A program made the position numbers and the translations under genes. The notes beneath the pieces were generated by a model. That model was given only the letters and a program-made list of their open reading frames with translations. It had not been told where the DNA came from and ran no database searches. DNA of 64,000 nt from Pseudomonas putida (lineage in GTDB: Bacteria; Pseudomonadota; Gammaproteobacteria; Pseudomonadales; Pseudomonadaceae): assembly GCF_028682635.1 (NCBI RefSeq), contig NZ_JANHLK010000008.1:62001-126000 (forward strand). The letters run 5' to 3'. Shown here piece after piece: positions 8,200 to 16,698 of this stretch. Within the stretch, counting starts at the first letter, position 1, and each line of letters begins with the position of its first letter.

Positions 8200-9339
8200 A
8201 TGGCTGAGAGCGAAAGCGGTCAGGACAAGACAGAAGACCCCACGGAGAAAAAGAAAAAGGACGCCCGTGAGAAAGGCGAGATCGCCCGTTCCAAGGAGCT
8301 CAATACCCTGGCGATCATGCTCGCCGGCGCCGGTGCGCTGCTGATCTTCGGGGGTGCCCTGGCCCAGGACATGATGGACCTGATGCGCCTGAATTTTTCC
8401 CTGTCCCGCGAGGTGGTGCTGGACCAGCGGGCGATGGGCACTTACCTGCTGCACTCGGGGCAGATCGCCTTGCTGGCGGTTCAACCGGTGATGATCACCT
8501 TGCTGCTGGCGGCGATCATCGGCCCGATTTCCCTTGGTGGCTGGCTGTTCTCCGCCGGCACCATGGCGCCCAAGTTCAGTCGCATGAACCCCGGTGCAGG
8601 GCTCAAGCGCATGTTCTCGGCCAAGGCCCTGACCGAACTGCTCAAGGCCTTGGCCAAGTTCTTCATCGTCCTGTTCGTGGCCCTGGCGGTGTTGACGGCG
8701 GACATCGACGACCTGCTGCGCATCGCCCACGAACCCCTGGACCGCGCCATCACCCACAGTCTGCAAGTGGTCGGCTGGAGCACCCTGTGGATGGCCTGCG
8801 GGCTGATCATCATCGCCGCCGTCGACGTGCCGATCCAGATCTGGGAAAGCATCAAGAAGCTGAAGATGACCAAGCAGGAAATCCGCGACGAGCACAAGGA
8901 CCAGGAAGGGCGGCCGGAGGTCAAGCAACGGATCCGCCAGCTGCAGCGCGAAATGTCCCAGCGCCGGATGATGGCGGCGGTGCCCGATGCCGACGTGGTC
9001 ATCACCAACCCGACCCACTACGCCGTGGCCCTCAAGTACGACCCGGACAAGAGCGGGGCGCCCATGCTGATCGCCAAGGGCAGCGACTTCCTGGCCCTGA
9101 AAATCCGAGAGATCGCGGCGGCCAACGAGATCCTGCTACTGGAATCACCGGCGCTGGCGCGGTCGATCTATTACTCCACCGAACTTGAGCAGGAAATCCC
9201 TGGCGGCCTGTACCTCGCCGTCGCCCAGGTACTGGCCTACGTCTACCAGATCCGCCAGTACCGCGCGGGCAAGGGCAAGCGCCCGGATCCGCTAAAAGAT
9301 GACCTGCCGATCCCGCCGGATTTGCGTCGCGATTCCTGA
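8200..9339 (+). CDS. flhB: Flagellar export switch protein FlhB
   Basis: The 379-residue protein has a charged N-terminus, four membrane segments (about 30-210) and a cytoplasmic domain with the autocleavage motif N270-P-T-H273 in VVITNPTHYAVALKY. Cleavage at Asn-Pro lets FliK switch export specificity from rod/hook to filament. It closes the fliL-flhB block. A REP-type inverted repeat follows, and then a mini-Rhs insertion separates it from flhA, its usual near neighbour. A second, truncated FlhB-like protein is encoded at 27005-27334 on the minus strand. Confidence 0.97.
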   Translation: MAESESGQDKTEDPTEKKKKDAREKGEIARSKELNTLAIMLAGAGALLIFGGALAQDMMDLMRLNFSLSREVVLDQRAMGTYLLHSGQIALLAVQPVMITLLLAAIIGPISLGGWLFSAGTMAPKFSRMNPGAGLKRMFSAKALTELLKALAKFFIVLFVALAVLTADIDDLLRIAHEPLDRAITHSLQVVGWSTLWMACGLIIIAAVDVPIQIWESIKKLKMTKQEIRDEHKDQEGRPEVKQRIRQLQREMSQRRMMAAVPDADVVITNPTHYAVALKYDPDKSGAPMLIAKGSDFLALKIREIAAANEILLLESPALARSIYYSTELEQEIPGGLYLAVAQVLAYVYQIRQYRAGKGKRPDPLKDDLPIPPDLRRDS

Positions 9340-9366
9340 TAACCCCATTCAGCCAACACACAAAAC

Positions 9367-9459
9367 CCTGTGGGAGCGGGCTTGCCCGCGAATGCGGAGT
9401 GTCAGGCACCATCAATGCCTCTGACACACCCTCTTCGCGAGCAAGCCCGCTCCCACAGG
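9367..9459. repeat. REP doublet (gtgggagcgggcttgc family) after flhB
   Basis: CCTGTGGGAGCGGGCTTGCC and its inverted partner GCAAGCCCGCTCCCACAGG enclose a spacer of about 40 bases. The spacer itself pairs partly (GTGTCAGG with CCTCTGACAC). This is the REPIN-like arrangement of two REP heads in opposite orientation. Similar heads occur at 46276 and 55098. Confidence 0.8.
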
Positions 9460-9481
9460 TCTTGCGCCATGACTGAATCCG

Positions 9482-9637
9482 TCACTGCCCCAGCGGATCG
9501 GTATTATCCAGCGCACGACTCACTGCCAGTTCCGCCAGCATGATGATCTGCTGAAACCCCAGCATCGTATTGCGTTGCGACGTATGTTTAAAGTCGAAAA
9601 GATCGCGAAACCTCTGTCTCAATTCTCCACCAAACAT
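9482..9637 (-). pseudogene. C-terminal relic of a DUF6124-type protein
   Basis: The minus strand reads 51 codons to a TGA at 9482-9484 and includes the stretch MLGFQQIIMLAELAVSRALD. This resembles the C-terminal helix region of the short DUF6124 proteins common in Pseudomonas (GIQQLIELGELLVNRALDH type). The family's N-terminal part is missing; upstream the frame runs into the end of the Rhs gene. It is probably a remnant left where the Rhs gene landed, although a very short expressed gene (ATG at 9637) cannot be excluded. Confidence 0.5.
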
Positions 9638-9650
9638 CTGTCCCTTTCGT

Positions 9651-10676
9651 TTACCTTTGTCCCCTTCTTACCCAATCGGGTAAAGAAAACTCTCCGCGTT
9701 CTTGCGCTTGCCTTACTGAGGCCATCACATTTGCATGTTGTGTTCTTGTTATTCTTGAGAACTCTTCTTCTGTCTGTAGTCGATTCGGTCTAGCTGGATG
9801 TGTTGTTGTCTCCAAAGAATTCTGACGATTATGTATATCGTCAAAAGACCAATTGGACGTTCGTCTATTGGAGGTTTGTGTGTTGAGAGGGGTTGAAGTT
9901 CTTGCTTCGGTAACAATTTGTGCATCGCCAACAAATGGTGCGTTGGTTGGATGTTGTATTGGGACGATTTTTGCTTCTGGTATAATTTTTTTTGTGGAAG
10001 TGTTTTCAGTTAGCGAAAGAAGTCCGTTCGTTTTTGAGTGTGGTATTGGTAAGTTAGCAGTGAGAGGGGGCATGAGTGCGTTGGTTTTTCTGGTTGCCTT
10101 TAACCAGCGTAAAGCCAATGACCTGACCCGTAACACTATCGCAAAGTGACCTGTAGGATCTGACTCGTTAATCGGCTCTCCTGCACAATACGCATACGAA
10201 TTCAATCCACCCTTGTCAAACGGACTCAAACTGTCCGGACGATTAAACCGCATCAAAAACGGATTAAACGCTCGATACCCATTCCCTAACAAATACCAAC
10301 CGGTCACTCGATCCGGCCGCTCTCCGTTGAATCCAAGGAGGGTAAATAACCCGTTCCCGGCAGGGCGGTGGCCATAGGGTGAATAGGCGATGGGTCGTTG
10401 GGGTTGATTGGACTTGAGCGTCTGCAACACCGAGCGCTGCTGATCAGTGGTCAGGAGCGTGGTATCGAGTGAACCGCCGTCCTTCTGCTGTTGCGCCAGC
10501 AGTTGGTCGCCGTGCTGAAATACCGAATACCGGTTCGCACCCTGAATCTCGGTGGCCAGTCGGCTTTTGCAATAAAAGCGCTGGTGCTCGGGCTCGTTTG
10601 GCAGTTCGTTGCTCGTCAACCGGTCAAGCGCATCGTAGCTATATCGACAGAGCAGGGTTTCGCGTGGGGTTGCCAT
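9651..10676 (-). CDS. Orphan mini-Rhs protein (RHS repeat-associated core with variable tip)
   Basis: The 341-residue product begins with YD-repeat-like sequence (LLCRYSYDALDRLTSNELP). It contains the RHS core hallmark (about residues 95-180): LGFNGERPDRVTGWYLLGNGYR, FNPFLMRFNRPDSLSPF and GLNSYAYCAGEPINESDPTG. After DPTGH the sequence becomes a non-conserved, Asn/Thr-rich tip (about 180-341), and the DNA is clearly AT-richer than the flanking flagellar genes. This is the core-plus-tip layout of polymorphic toxins, but the large Rhs shell is absent, so it resembles the short orphan Rhs genes of pseudomonads. It lies between flhB and flhA on the opposite strand. No immunity gene was recognised. 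Confidence 0.75.
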   Translation of the reverse strand: MATPRETLLCRYSYDALDRLTSNELPNEPEHQRFYCKSRLATEIQGANRYSVFQHGDQLLAQQQKDGGSLDTTLLTTDQQRSVLQTLKSNQPQRPIAYSPYGHRPAGNGLFTLLGFNGERPDRVTGWYLLGNGYRAFNPFLMRFNRPDSLSPFDKGGLNSYAYCAGEPINESDPTGHFAIVLRVRSLALRWLKATRKTNALMPPLTANLPIPHSKTNGLLSLTENTSTKKIIPEAKIVPIQHPTNAPFVGDAQIVTEARTSTPLNTQTSNRRTSNWSFDDIHNRQNSLETTTHPARPNRLQTEEEFSRITRTQHANVMASVRQAQERGEFSLPDWVRRGQR

Positions 10677-10799
10677 GTATGGACGCCTCGAAAGGTCGAA
10701 GGACTTGCGCCGAGTATCAGCGATTATGCAACGGGCGGGTACTAGCAGAACTGATAGGTTCGCCGTTGTAAGGTCGTGCGATACACGGACGGAAGATCG

Positions 10800-10875
10800 A
10801 AAGATCGCAGCCTTCGGCAGCTCCTACAGGGGTACTCCGAGCCTCTGTAGGAGCTGCCGCAGGCTGCGATCTTTT
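10800..10875. repeat. Inverted repeat (gatcgcagccttcggcagc family) upstream of flhA
   Basis: The left arm AAAGATCGCAGCCTTCGGCA and a right arm GCTGCCGCAGGCTGCGATCTT (two mismatches) face each other around a short loop, followed by TTTTTG. Same family as the repeat after fliK; it probably terminates read-through from the flhB/Rhs side before the flhA promoter. Confidence 0.8.
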
Positions 10876-10913
10876 TGCTTGCGCAAACCTCTATTTCAAA
10901 CCTGCGCAAAAGT

Positions 10914-10930
10914 TGGAAAGCTTCTTGCAG
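10914..10930 (+). promoter_or_regulatory. Predicted sigma54 promoter of flhA
   Basis: TTGGAAAGCTTCTTGCAG has GG at 10915-10916 and GC at 10927-10928, exactly 10 bases apart. The -24 element is weaker than consensus (GGAAA instead of GGCAC), while the -12 element TTGCA is perfect. It lies about 60 bases before the flhA start. Confidence 0.6.
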
Positions 10931-10991
10931 TGCCCACCCCGCGCCCGCTTCTGGCGTCAAAAGTTTTGCTTCAAAGGAACGGGGAATACCG

Positions 10992-13121
10992 GTGGATCGC
11001 TCTCAGTTAATCAACAGTGCCCGCACGAACATGGCAGACCTCAGTCGAGGCAATCTGGGCGTGCCGCTGTTGCTGCTGGTCATGTTGGCGATGATGATGT
11101 TGCCGATGCCGCCGTTCCTGCTCGACGTGTTCTTCACCTTCAACATTGCCCTGTCGATCGTCGTGCTGCTGGTCTGCGTCTACGCCTTGCGGCCGCTGGA
11201 TTTTGCGGTGTTCCCGACCATCCTGCTGGTGGCGACGTTGTTGCGCCTGGCTTTGAACGTTGCGTCAACCCGGGTGGTGATGCTCCACGGCCAGGACGGC
11301 CATGCTGCCGCGGGCAAGGTGATCCAGGCCTTTGGCGAGGTGGTGATCGGCGGTAACTACGTGGTCGGTATCGTGGTGTTCGCAATTTTGATGATCATCA
11401 ACTTCGTCGTGGTGACCAAGGGTGCCGGGCGGATTTCCGAGGTGAGCGCGCGGTTCACCCTCGATGCGATGCCCGGCAAGCAGATGGCCATCGACGCCGA
11501 CCTCAACGCCGGCCTGATCGACCAGAACCAGGCCAAGGCGCGGCGTTCGGAAGTGGCTCAGGAGGCCGAGTTCTACGGCTCCATGGACGGTGCCAGCAAG
11601 TTCGTGCGCGGTGACGCCATCGCCGGCCTGCTGATTCTGTTCATCAACCTGATCGGCGGCATGGCGGTCGGTATCTTCCAGCACAACATGTCCTTCGCCG
11701 ATGCCGGCAAGGTGTACGCGCTGCTGACCATCGGTGACGGTTTGGTGGCGCAATTGCCATCACTGTTGTTATCCACAGCGGCGGCGATCATGGTGACCCG
11801 TGCTTCGGGCTCCGAAGACATGGGCAAGCAGATCAACCGGCAGATGTTCGCATCGCCCAAGGCGCTGGCGGTGTCGGCCGGCCTGATGGCGGTGATGGGG
11901 CTGGTGCCGGGCATGCCGCACTTCTCCTTCCTTTCCATGGCCGCCCTGGCCGCCGGTGGCGCATACCTGTTCTGGAAAAAACAGAACACCGCCAAGGTGC
12001 AGGCCCTGCAAGAGGTCAAGCGTCAGCAGGAACTTCTGCCATCGCCGGCCCGCGCCCAGGAAACCAAGGAGCTGGGCTGGGATGACGTGACGCCGATCGA
12101 CATGATCGGCCTGGAAGTGGGCTACCGCCTGATTCCGCTGGTGGACCGCAACCAGGGCGGGCAACTGCTGGCGCGGATCAAGGGTGTGCGCAAGAAGTTG
12201 TCCCAGGACCTGGGTTTCCTGATGCCCACGGTGCACATCCGCGACAACCTCGACCTGGCGCCGAGTGCCTATCGCCTGACCCTGATGGGGGTGATCCTCG
12301 CCGAGGCGGAGATTTACCCGGATCGCGAGCTGGCGATCAACCCGGGGCAGGTCTACGGCACGCTCAACGGCATAACCGCCAAAGATCCGGCTTTCGGCCT
12401 GGAGGCGGTGTGGATCGAAATCAGCCAGCGCGCCCAGGCGCAATCGCTTGGTTATACCGTGGTCGATGCCAGTACCGTGGTGGCCACGCACTTGAACCAG
12501 ATCCTGTACAAGCACTCCAGCGAGCTGATCGGCCACGAAGAAGTCCAGCAACTCATGCAATTGCTGGCGAAAAACTCGCCGAAACTGGCCGAAGAGCTGG
12601 TGCCGGGCGTGCTGTCGCTGTCGCAATTGCTCAAGGTCCTGCAAGCGCTGTTGGCCGAACAGGTGCCGGTACGCGACATTCGCAGCATTGCCGAAGCCAT
12701 CGCAAACAACGCCAACAAGAGTCAAGATACCGCCGCGCTGGTGGCTGCGGTGCGCGTCGGCGTATCCCGCGCCATCGTGCAAAGCATTGTAGGCACTGAC
12801 TCCGAGCTACCAGTGGTCACGCTGGAGCCAAGGTTGGAACAGATATTGCTCAATAGTCTGCAGAAGGCAGGGCAAGGCTCGGAAGAGGGCGTCCTGCTGG
12901 AGCCAAGCATGGCTGAGAAGCTGCAACGCTCGTTGATCGATGCGGCGCAGCGGCAGGAGATGCAAGGTCAACCGGTGATTCTGCTGGTGGCCGGTCCGGT
13001 TCGCGCGATGCTCTCGCGATTTGGCCGGCTCGCAGTCCCGGGTTTGCACGTGTTGGCGTATCAGGAAATCCCTGACAACAAGCAAGTGACCATCGTTGCG
13101 ACAGTAGGGCCCAACGGCTGA
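10992..13121 (+). CDS. flhA: Flagellar export gate protein FlhA
   Basis: The 709-residue protein has an N-terminal membrane domain with about eight segments (about 25-330) and the conserved FHIPEP-type region VVTKGAGRISEVSARFTLDAMPGKQMAIDADLNAGL. A large cytoplasmic domain (about 360-709) that binds chaperone-substrate complexes follows. GTG at 10992 was chosen because it yields the family N-terminus VDRSQLINSARTNMADLSRG; an upstream in-frame start at 10875 would translate through the inverted repeat and promoter. flhF follows after 11 bases. The FlhA nonamer docks export substrates and couples proton flow. Confidence 0.96.
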   Translation: MDRSQLINSARTNMADLSRGNLGVPLLLLVMLAMMMLPMPPFLLDVFFTFNIALSIVVLLVCVYALRPLDFAVFPTILLVATLLRLALNVASTRVVMLHGQDGHAAAGKVIQAFGEVVIGGNYVVGIVVFAILMIINFVVVTKGAGRISEVSARFTLDAMPGKQMAIDADLNAGLIDQNQAKARRSEVAQEAEFYGSMDGASKFVRGDAIAGLLILFINLIGGMAVGIFQHNMSFADAGKVYALLTIGDGLVAQLPSLLLSTAAAIMVTRASGSEDMGKQINRQMFASPKALAVSAGLMAVMGLVPGMPHFSFLSMAALAAGGAYLFWKKQNTAKVQALQEVKRQQELLPSPARAQETKELGWDDVTPIDMIGLEVGYRLIPLVDRNQGGQLLARIKGVRKKLSQDLGFLMPTVHIRDNLDLAPSAYRLTLMGVILAEAEIYPDRELAINPGQVYGTLNGITAKDPAFGLEAVWIEISQRAQAQSLGYTVVDASTVVATHLNQILYKHSSELIGHEEVQQLMQLLAKNSPKLAEELVPGVLSLSQLLKVLQALLAEQVPVRDIRSIAEAIANNANKSQDTAALVAAVRVGVSRAIVQSIVGTDSELPVVTLEPRLEQILLNSLQKAGQGSEEGVLLEPSMAEKLQRSLIDAAQRQEMQGQPVILLVAGPVRAMLSRFGRLAVPGLHVLAYQEIPDNKQVTIVATVGPNG

Positions 13122-13132
13122 GGTAGTGGTTT

Positions 13133-14458
13133 ATGCAAGTTAAGCGTTTTTTCGCCGCCGATATGCGTCAGGCCATGAAGCTGGTTCGTGATGAGCTGGG
13201 CGCCGATGCCGCCATCATTGGCAACCGGCGCATCGCCGGTGGTGTCGAGCTGATGGCTGCCCTGGATTACAAGCTGTCGGCGCTGGCACCGCGTGTGCCG
13301 AACGTGGAGCTCGAGGACGAGCTGCGCAAGACCCAGTCGCGGATCGTCACCGCCCAGGCCGAATTGAGCCTGCGGGGCGAGGGCGAGAGCGACAAGGGCA
13401 CCAATCGCCAGTTGTTTGCCGGCCTGCCGTTGACCGCTGCCGAACCGCTGATCGAACCGACCCTGGCCGAGCCACCGCGACCTGCCCCGGCCCCTGCGCC
13501 GGCGGCCGGTCTCGATACGCGGGCCTTCGATTCGATGCGATCGGAACTCAACAGCCTGCGTGAACTGATGGAAGTGCAGCTCGGTTCCCTCGCCTGGAAC
13601 CAGCTGCAGGGCAGCCGCCCGGCCCAGGCGAACCTGTGGCGTCGCCTGCAGCGCATCGGCCTGTCCGGTCCGTTGTCGCGGGACCTGCTGGCACTGGTCA
13701 GCGAAATTGAAGAACCCCGTCAGGCCTGGCGCATGTTGCTGGCGCACCTGGCGCGGATGATCGCCACCCCGGAAGTGGAACCGCTGGAAGAGGGCGGCGT
13801 GATTGCCATGGTCGGCCCGGCCGGCATGGGCAAGACCACCACCCTGGCCAAGCTGGCTGCGCGTTACGTGCTCAAGTACGGCGCTCAGAACATTGCCCTG
13901 GTAAGCATGGACAGCTTCCGCATCGGAGCCCAGGAACAGCTCAAGACCCTCGGGCGGATCCTCAATGTGCCGGTGACCCACGTCGATCCGGGCCAGTCGC
14001 TGGTCCAGGCGCTGGACCCGTTGCTGCGCAAGCGCGTGGTGCTGATCGATACCGCCGGCCTGCAAGCCAGCGACCCGGCCCTGCGCATGCAGCTCGAAAG
14101 CCTGGCCAGTCGCGGCATCCGCTCAAAAAATTATCTGGTCCTGGCAACCACCAGCCAGAAACAGGTTCTAACCGCCGCTTATCACAGTTACAAGCGTTGT
14201 GGGCTCGCTGGCTGCATCCTGACTAAACTGGATGAAACGGCAAGTCTGGGCGAGGTGTTGAGCCTGGCCATCAGCCATGAATTGCCGGTGGCCTACCTGA
14301 CCGACGGTCCGCGGATTCCAGATGATCTGCATCTGCCGCGCCGTCATCAACTGGTCAGTCGGGCCGTCAGCGTGCAAATGCAGGAAGAACCCAGCGAAGA
14401 AGCCATGGCTGACATGTTCGCTGATATCTATCACAGCCCGACCAAGCAGGTTGGCTGA
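13133..14458 (+). CDS. flhF: FlhF, SRP-type GTPase setting flagellum position
   Basis: The 441-residue protein has a basic N-terminal domain (MQVKRFFAADMRQAMKLVRDELG), a Pro/Ala-rich linker (about 100-130), and NG domains of the SRP family. The P-loop GPAGMGKTT spans 228-236 and the later G motifs include VLIDTAGL and TKLDET. FlhF marks the flagellated pole and recruits early basal-body parts, opposed by the FleN ATPase encoded next. Length agrees with Pseudomonas FlhF. Confidence 0.95.
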   Translation: MQVKRFFAADMRQAMKLVRDELGADAAIIGNRRIAGGVELMAALDYKLSALAPRVPNVELEDELRKTQSRIVTAQAELSLRGEGESDKGTNRQLFAGLPLTAAEPLIEPTLAEPPRPAPAPAPAAGLDTRAFDSMRSELNSLRELMEVQLGSLAWNQLQGSRPAQANLWRRLQRIGLSGPLSRDLLALVSEIEEPRQAWRMLLAHLARMIATPEVEPLEEGGVIAMVGPAGMGKTTTLAKLAARYVLKYGAQNIALVSMDSFRIGAQEQLKTLGRILNVPVTHVDPGQSLVQALDPLLRKRVVLIDTAGLQASDPALRMQLESLASRGIRSKNYLVLATTSQKQVLTAAYHSYKRCGLAGCILTKLDETASLGEVLSLAISHELPVAYLTDGPRIPDDLHLPRRHQLVSRAVSVQMQEEPSEEAMADMFADIYHSPTKQVG

Positions 14459-14573
14459 GGTAACAATGAATAGTTTTTGTACCTACATCGATGGCCTGCC
14501 ATGCATTGTTCCGGTTGTGAACGCGCAGCCAGTTATGTGGCCCCGTCTATGCAGAACAAGGTAAAGAAATAAC

Positions 14574-15404
14574 ATGGGCAGCATGCATCCTGTACAGGTG
14601 ATCGCGGTGACCGGCGGCAAAGGTGGCGTCGGCAAAACTAACGTGTCAGTGAACTTGTCCCTGGCTTTGGCTGAGCTCGGCCGGCGCGTCATGCTGCTGG
14701 ACGCTGACCTGGGCCTGGCGAACGTCGACGTTCTGTTGGGGCTGACACCCAAACGTACCCTGGCCGACGTGATCGAAGGCCGCTGTGAGCTGCGCGACGT
14801 GCTGTTGCAGGGCCCCGGCGGCATCCGCATCGTGCCGGCCGCGTCCGGCACCCAGAGCATGGTTCATTTGAGCCCGGCCCAGCACGCCGGCCTGATCCAG
14901 GCCTTCAGTGACATTGGCGACAACCTCGACGTGCTGGTGATCGACACCGCCGCGGGCATTGGCGAGTCGGTGGTCAGTTTCGTGCGCGCGGCCCAGGAGG
15001 TGTTGCTGGTGGTCTGCGACGAGCCGACCTCGATCACTGACGCCTACGCCTTGATCAAGTTGCTCAACCGCGATTACGGCATGAACCGCTTCCGCGTGCT
15101 GGCGAACATGGCGCAGAGCCCGCAGGAAGGGCGCAACCTGTTCGCCAAGTTGACCAAGGTCACCGACCGCTTCCTCGATGTCGCCCTGCAATATGTCGGC
15201 GCCGTGCCTTACGACGAAAGCGTGCGCAAGGCTGTGCAGAAGCAGCGCGCCGTCTACGAAGCCTTCCCGCGCTCCAAGTGCTCGCTGGCGTTCAAGGCGA
15301 TCGCGCAGAAGGTCGACACCTGGCCGCTGCCCGCCAACCCGCGTGGGCACCTGGAATTTTTCGTCGAGCGCCTCGTGCAACAAACGGCAGGACCCGTGCT
15401 ATGA
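14574..15404 (+). CDS. fleN: FleN (FlhG), ParA/MinD-type ATPase controlling flagellar number
   Basis: A 276-residue MinD/ParA ATPase with deviant Walker A GGKGGVGKTN at about residues 14-23, switch region LLDADLGLANVDVLLG and Walker B VLVIDTAAGIG. The C-terminal part is amphipathic. FleN binds the enhancer protein FleQ and FlhF, limiting polar flagella to the normal number. The ATG at 14574 is 115 bases after flhF. Its end overlaps the fliA start (ATGA), as is usual. Confidence 0.95.
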   Translation: MGSMHPVQVIAVTGGKGGVGKTNVSVNLSLALAELGRRVMLLDADLGLANVDVLLGLTPKRTLADVIEGRCELRDVLLQGPGGIRIVPAASGTQSMVHLSPAQHAGLIQAFSDIGDNLDVLVIDTAAGIGESVVSFVRAAQEVLLVVCDEPTSITDAYALIKLLNRDYGMNRFRVLANMAQSPQEGRNLFAKLTKVTDRFLDVALQYVGAVPYDESVRKAVQKQRAVYEAFPRSKCSLAFKAIAQKVDTWPLPANPRGHLEFFVERLVQQTAGPVL

Positions 15405-16141
15405 CCGCAAGCGGTTACAACCTCTACAAGGCATCGGCGCGTAACGCGCAGTACGAGCTGATCGAGCGTTACGCGCCGCTGGTTAAACGCATTGCCTATC
15501 ACTTGCTGGCGCGTCTGCCGGCCAGTGTCCAGGTGGAAGACCTGATCCAGGCCGGGATGATTGGCCTGTTGGAAGTATCGACCAAATACGACGCCAGCAA
15601 AGGCGCGAGTTTCGAGACCTACGCGGGCATCCGTATCCGCGGCGCCATGCTCGATGAAGTGCGCAAGGGCGATTGGGCGCCGCGTTCGGTGCATCGCAAT
15701 ACGCGGATGGTCAGCGACGCGATCCGCACAATTGAAGCTAAAACCGGGCGTGACGCTAAAGATCACGAGGTTGCGGCCGAACTCCAATTGAGCCTTGACG
15801 ATTATTACGGGATTTTGAACGACACCCTGGGCAGCCGCCTGTTCAGTTTCGACGACCTGTTGCAGGACGGCGAACACGAAGGGCTGCACGAGGACGGCGC
15901 GAGTGCGCATCTGGAACCGTCGCGCGATCTGGAAGATGAACGCTTCCAGGCGGCGCTGGCCGATGCGATCGCCAATTTGCCGGAGCGCGAGCGCCTGGTG
16001 TTGGCGCTGTACTACGACGAAGAGTTGAATCTCAAGGAAATCGGCGAGGTCCTGGGGGTCAGCGAATCCCGGGTCAGCCAGTTACACAGCCAGTGCGCGG
16101 CCCGCTTGCGGGGGCGTCTGGGAGAGTGGCGAGCGCGCTGA
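15401..16141 (+). CDS. fliA: Flagellar sigma factor FliA (sigma28)
   Basis: The 246-residue protein has sigma region 2 (about 15-85, [18 protein letters not shown] and [22 protein letters not shown]), region 3 (about 95-160) and region 4 with a helix-turn-helix ([24 protein letters not shown]). FliA transcribes late flagellar genes such as fliC and is held by FlgM until the hook is complete. ATG at 15401 overlaps the fleN stop and gives the family N-terminus MTASGYNLY; a longer in-frame extension exists but would overlap fleN extensively. Confidence 0.96.
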   Translation: MTASGYNLYKASARNAQYELIERYAPLVKRIAYHLLARLPASVQVEDLIQAGMIGLLEVSTKYDASKGASFETYAGIRIRGAMLDEVRKGDWAPRSVHRNTRMVSDAIRTIEAKTGRDAKDHEVAAELQLSLDDYYGILNDTLGSRLFSFDDLLQDGEHEGLHEDGASAHLEPSRDLEDERFQAALADAIANLPERERLVLALYYDEELNLKEIGEVLGVSESRVSQLHSQCAARLRGRLGEWRAR

Positions 16142-16307
16142 AGGCAGTGTGGGGGCACTGCGACTTGGCTGGTGGGGTGATGAACCGCGCCGGTCTCGAT
16201 CCGTTGTACTCCAGACAGTCATCGAGTGTTTCGCCAGTTTGATTGAAATGGCGCGTCCAGGTGCTGGGCGCGTTTTAGTCTGCTTGGAGGTCGAATTGGA
16301 CAAGAAC

Positions 16308-16679
16308 ATGAAAATCCTCATCGTTGATGACTTCTCAACGATGCGGCGGATCATAAAAAACCTGTTGCGTGACCTTGGGTTCACCAACACGGTCGAGGCC
16401 GACGATGGCACTAGCGCCATTCCGGTACTCAACAGCGGGAGCATCGACTTTCTGGTGACGGACTGGAACATGCCTGGCATGACCGGTATCGATCTGCTGC
16501 GCCACGTGCGCGCCGATGAAAGGCTCAAGCACCTGCCAGTGCTGATGGTGACCGCCGAAGCCAAGCGCGAGCAGATCATCGAAGCAGCCCAGGCCGGTGT
16601 AAACGGCTATGTGGTCAAACCCTTCACGGCCCAGGCGTTGAAAGAAAAAATCGAAAAGATTTTCGAACGCATCGGTTGA
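16308..16679 (+). CDS. cheY: Chemotaxis response regulator CheY
   Basis: A 123-residue single receiver domain with acidic pocket IVDDF, phospho-acceptor D52 in LVTDWNMPG and the conserved lysine in [11 protein letters not shown]. CheY-P binds FliM and reverses rotation. The ATG at 16308 gives the family N-terminus MKILIVDD. A strong ribosome site GGAGG at 16286-16290 is better spaced for an in-frame TTG at 16296 that would add four residues (MDKN). The gene is the first of the chemotaxis block and lies 166 bases after fliA. Confidence 0.96.
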   Translation: MKILIVDDFSTMRRIIKNLLRDLGFTNTVEADDGTSAIPVLNSGSIDFLVTDWNMPGMTGIDLLRHVRADERLKHLPVLMVTAEAKREQIIEAAQAGVNGYVVKPFTAQALKEKIEKIFERIG

Positions 16680-16698
16680 ACTGCGCCACGGGGGAGCT

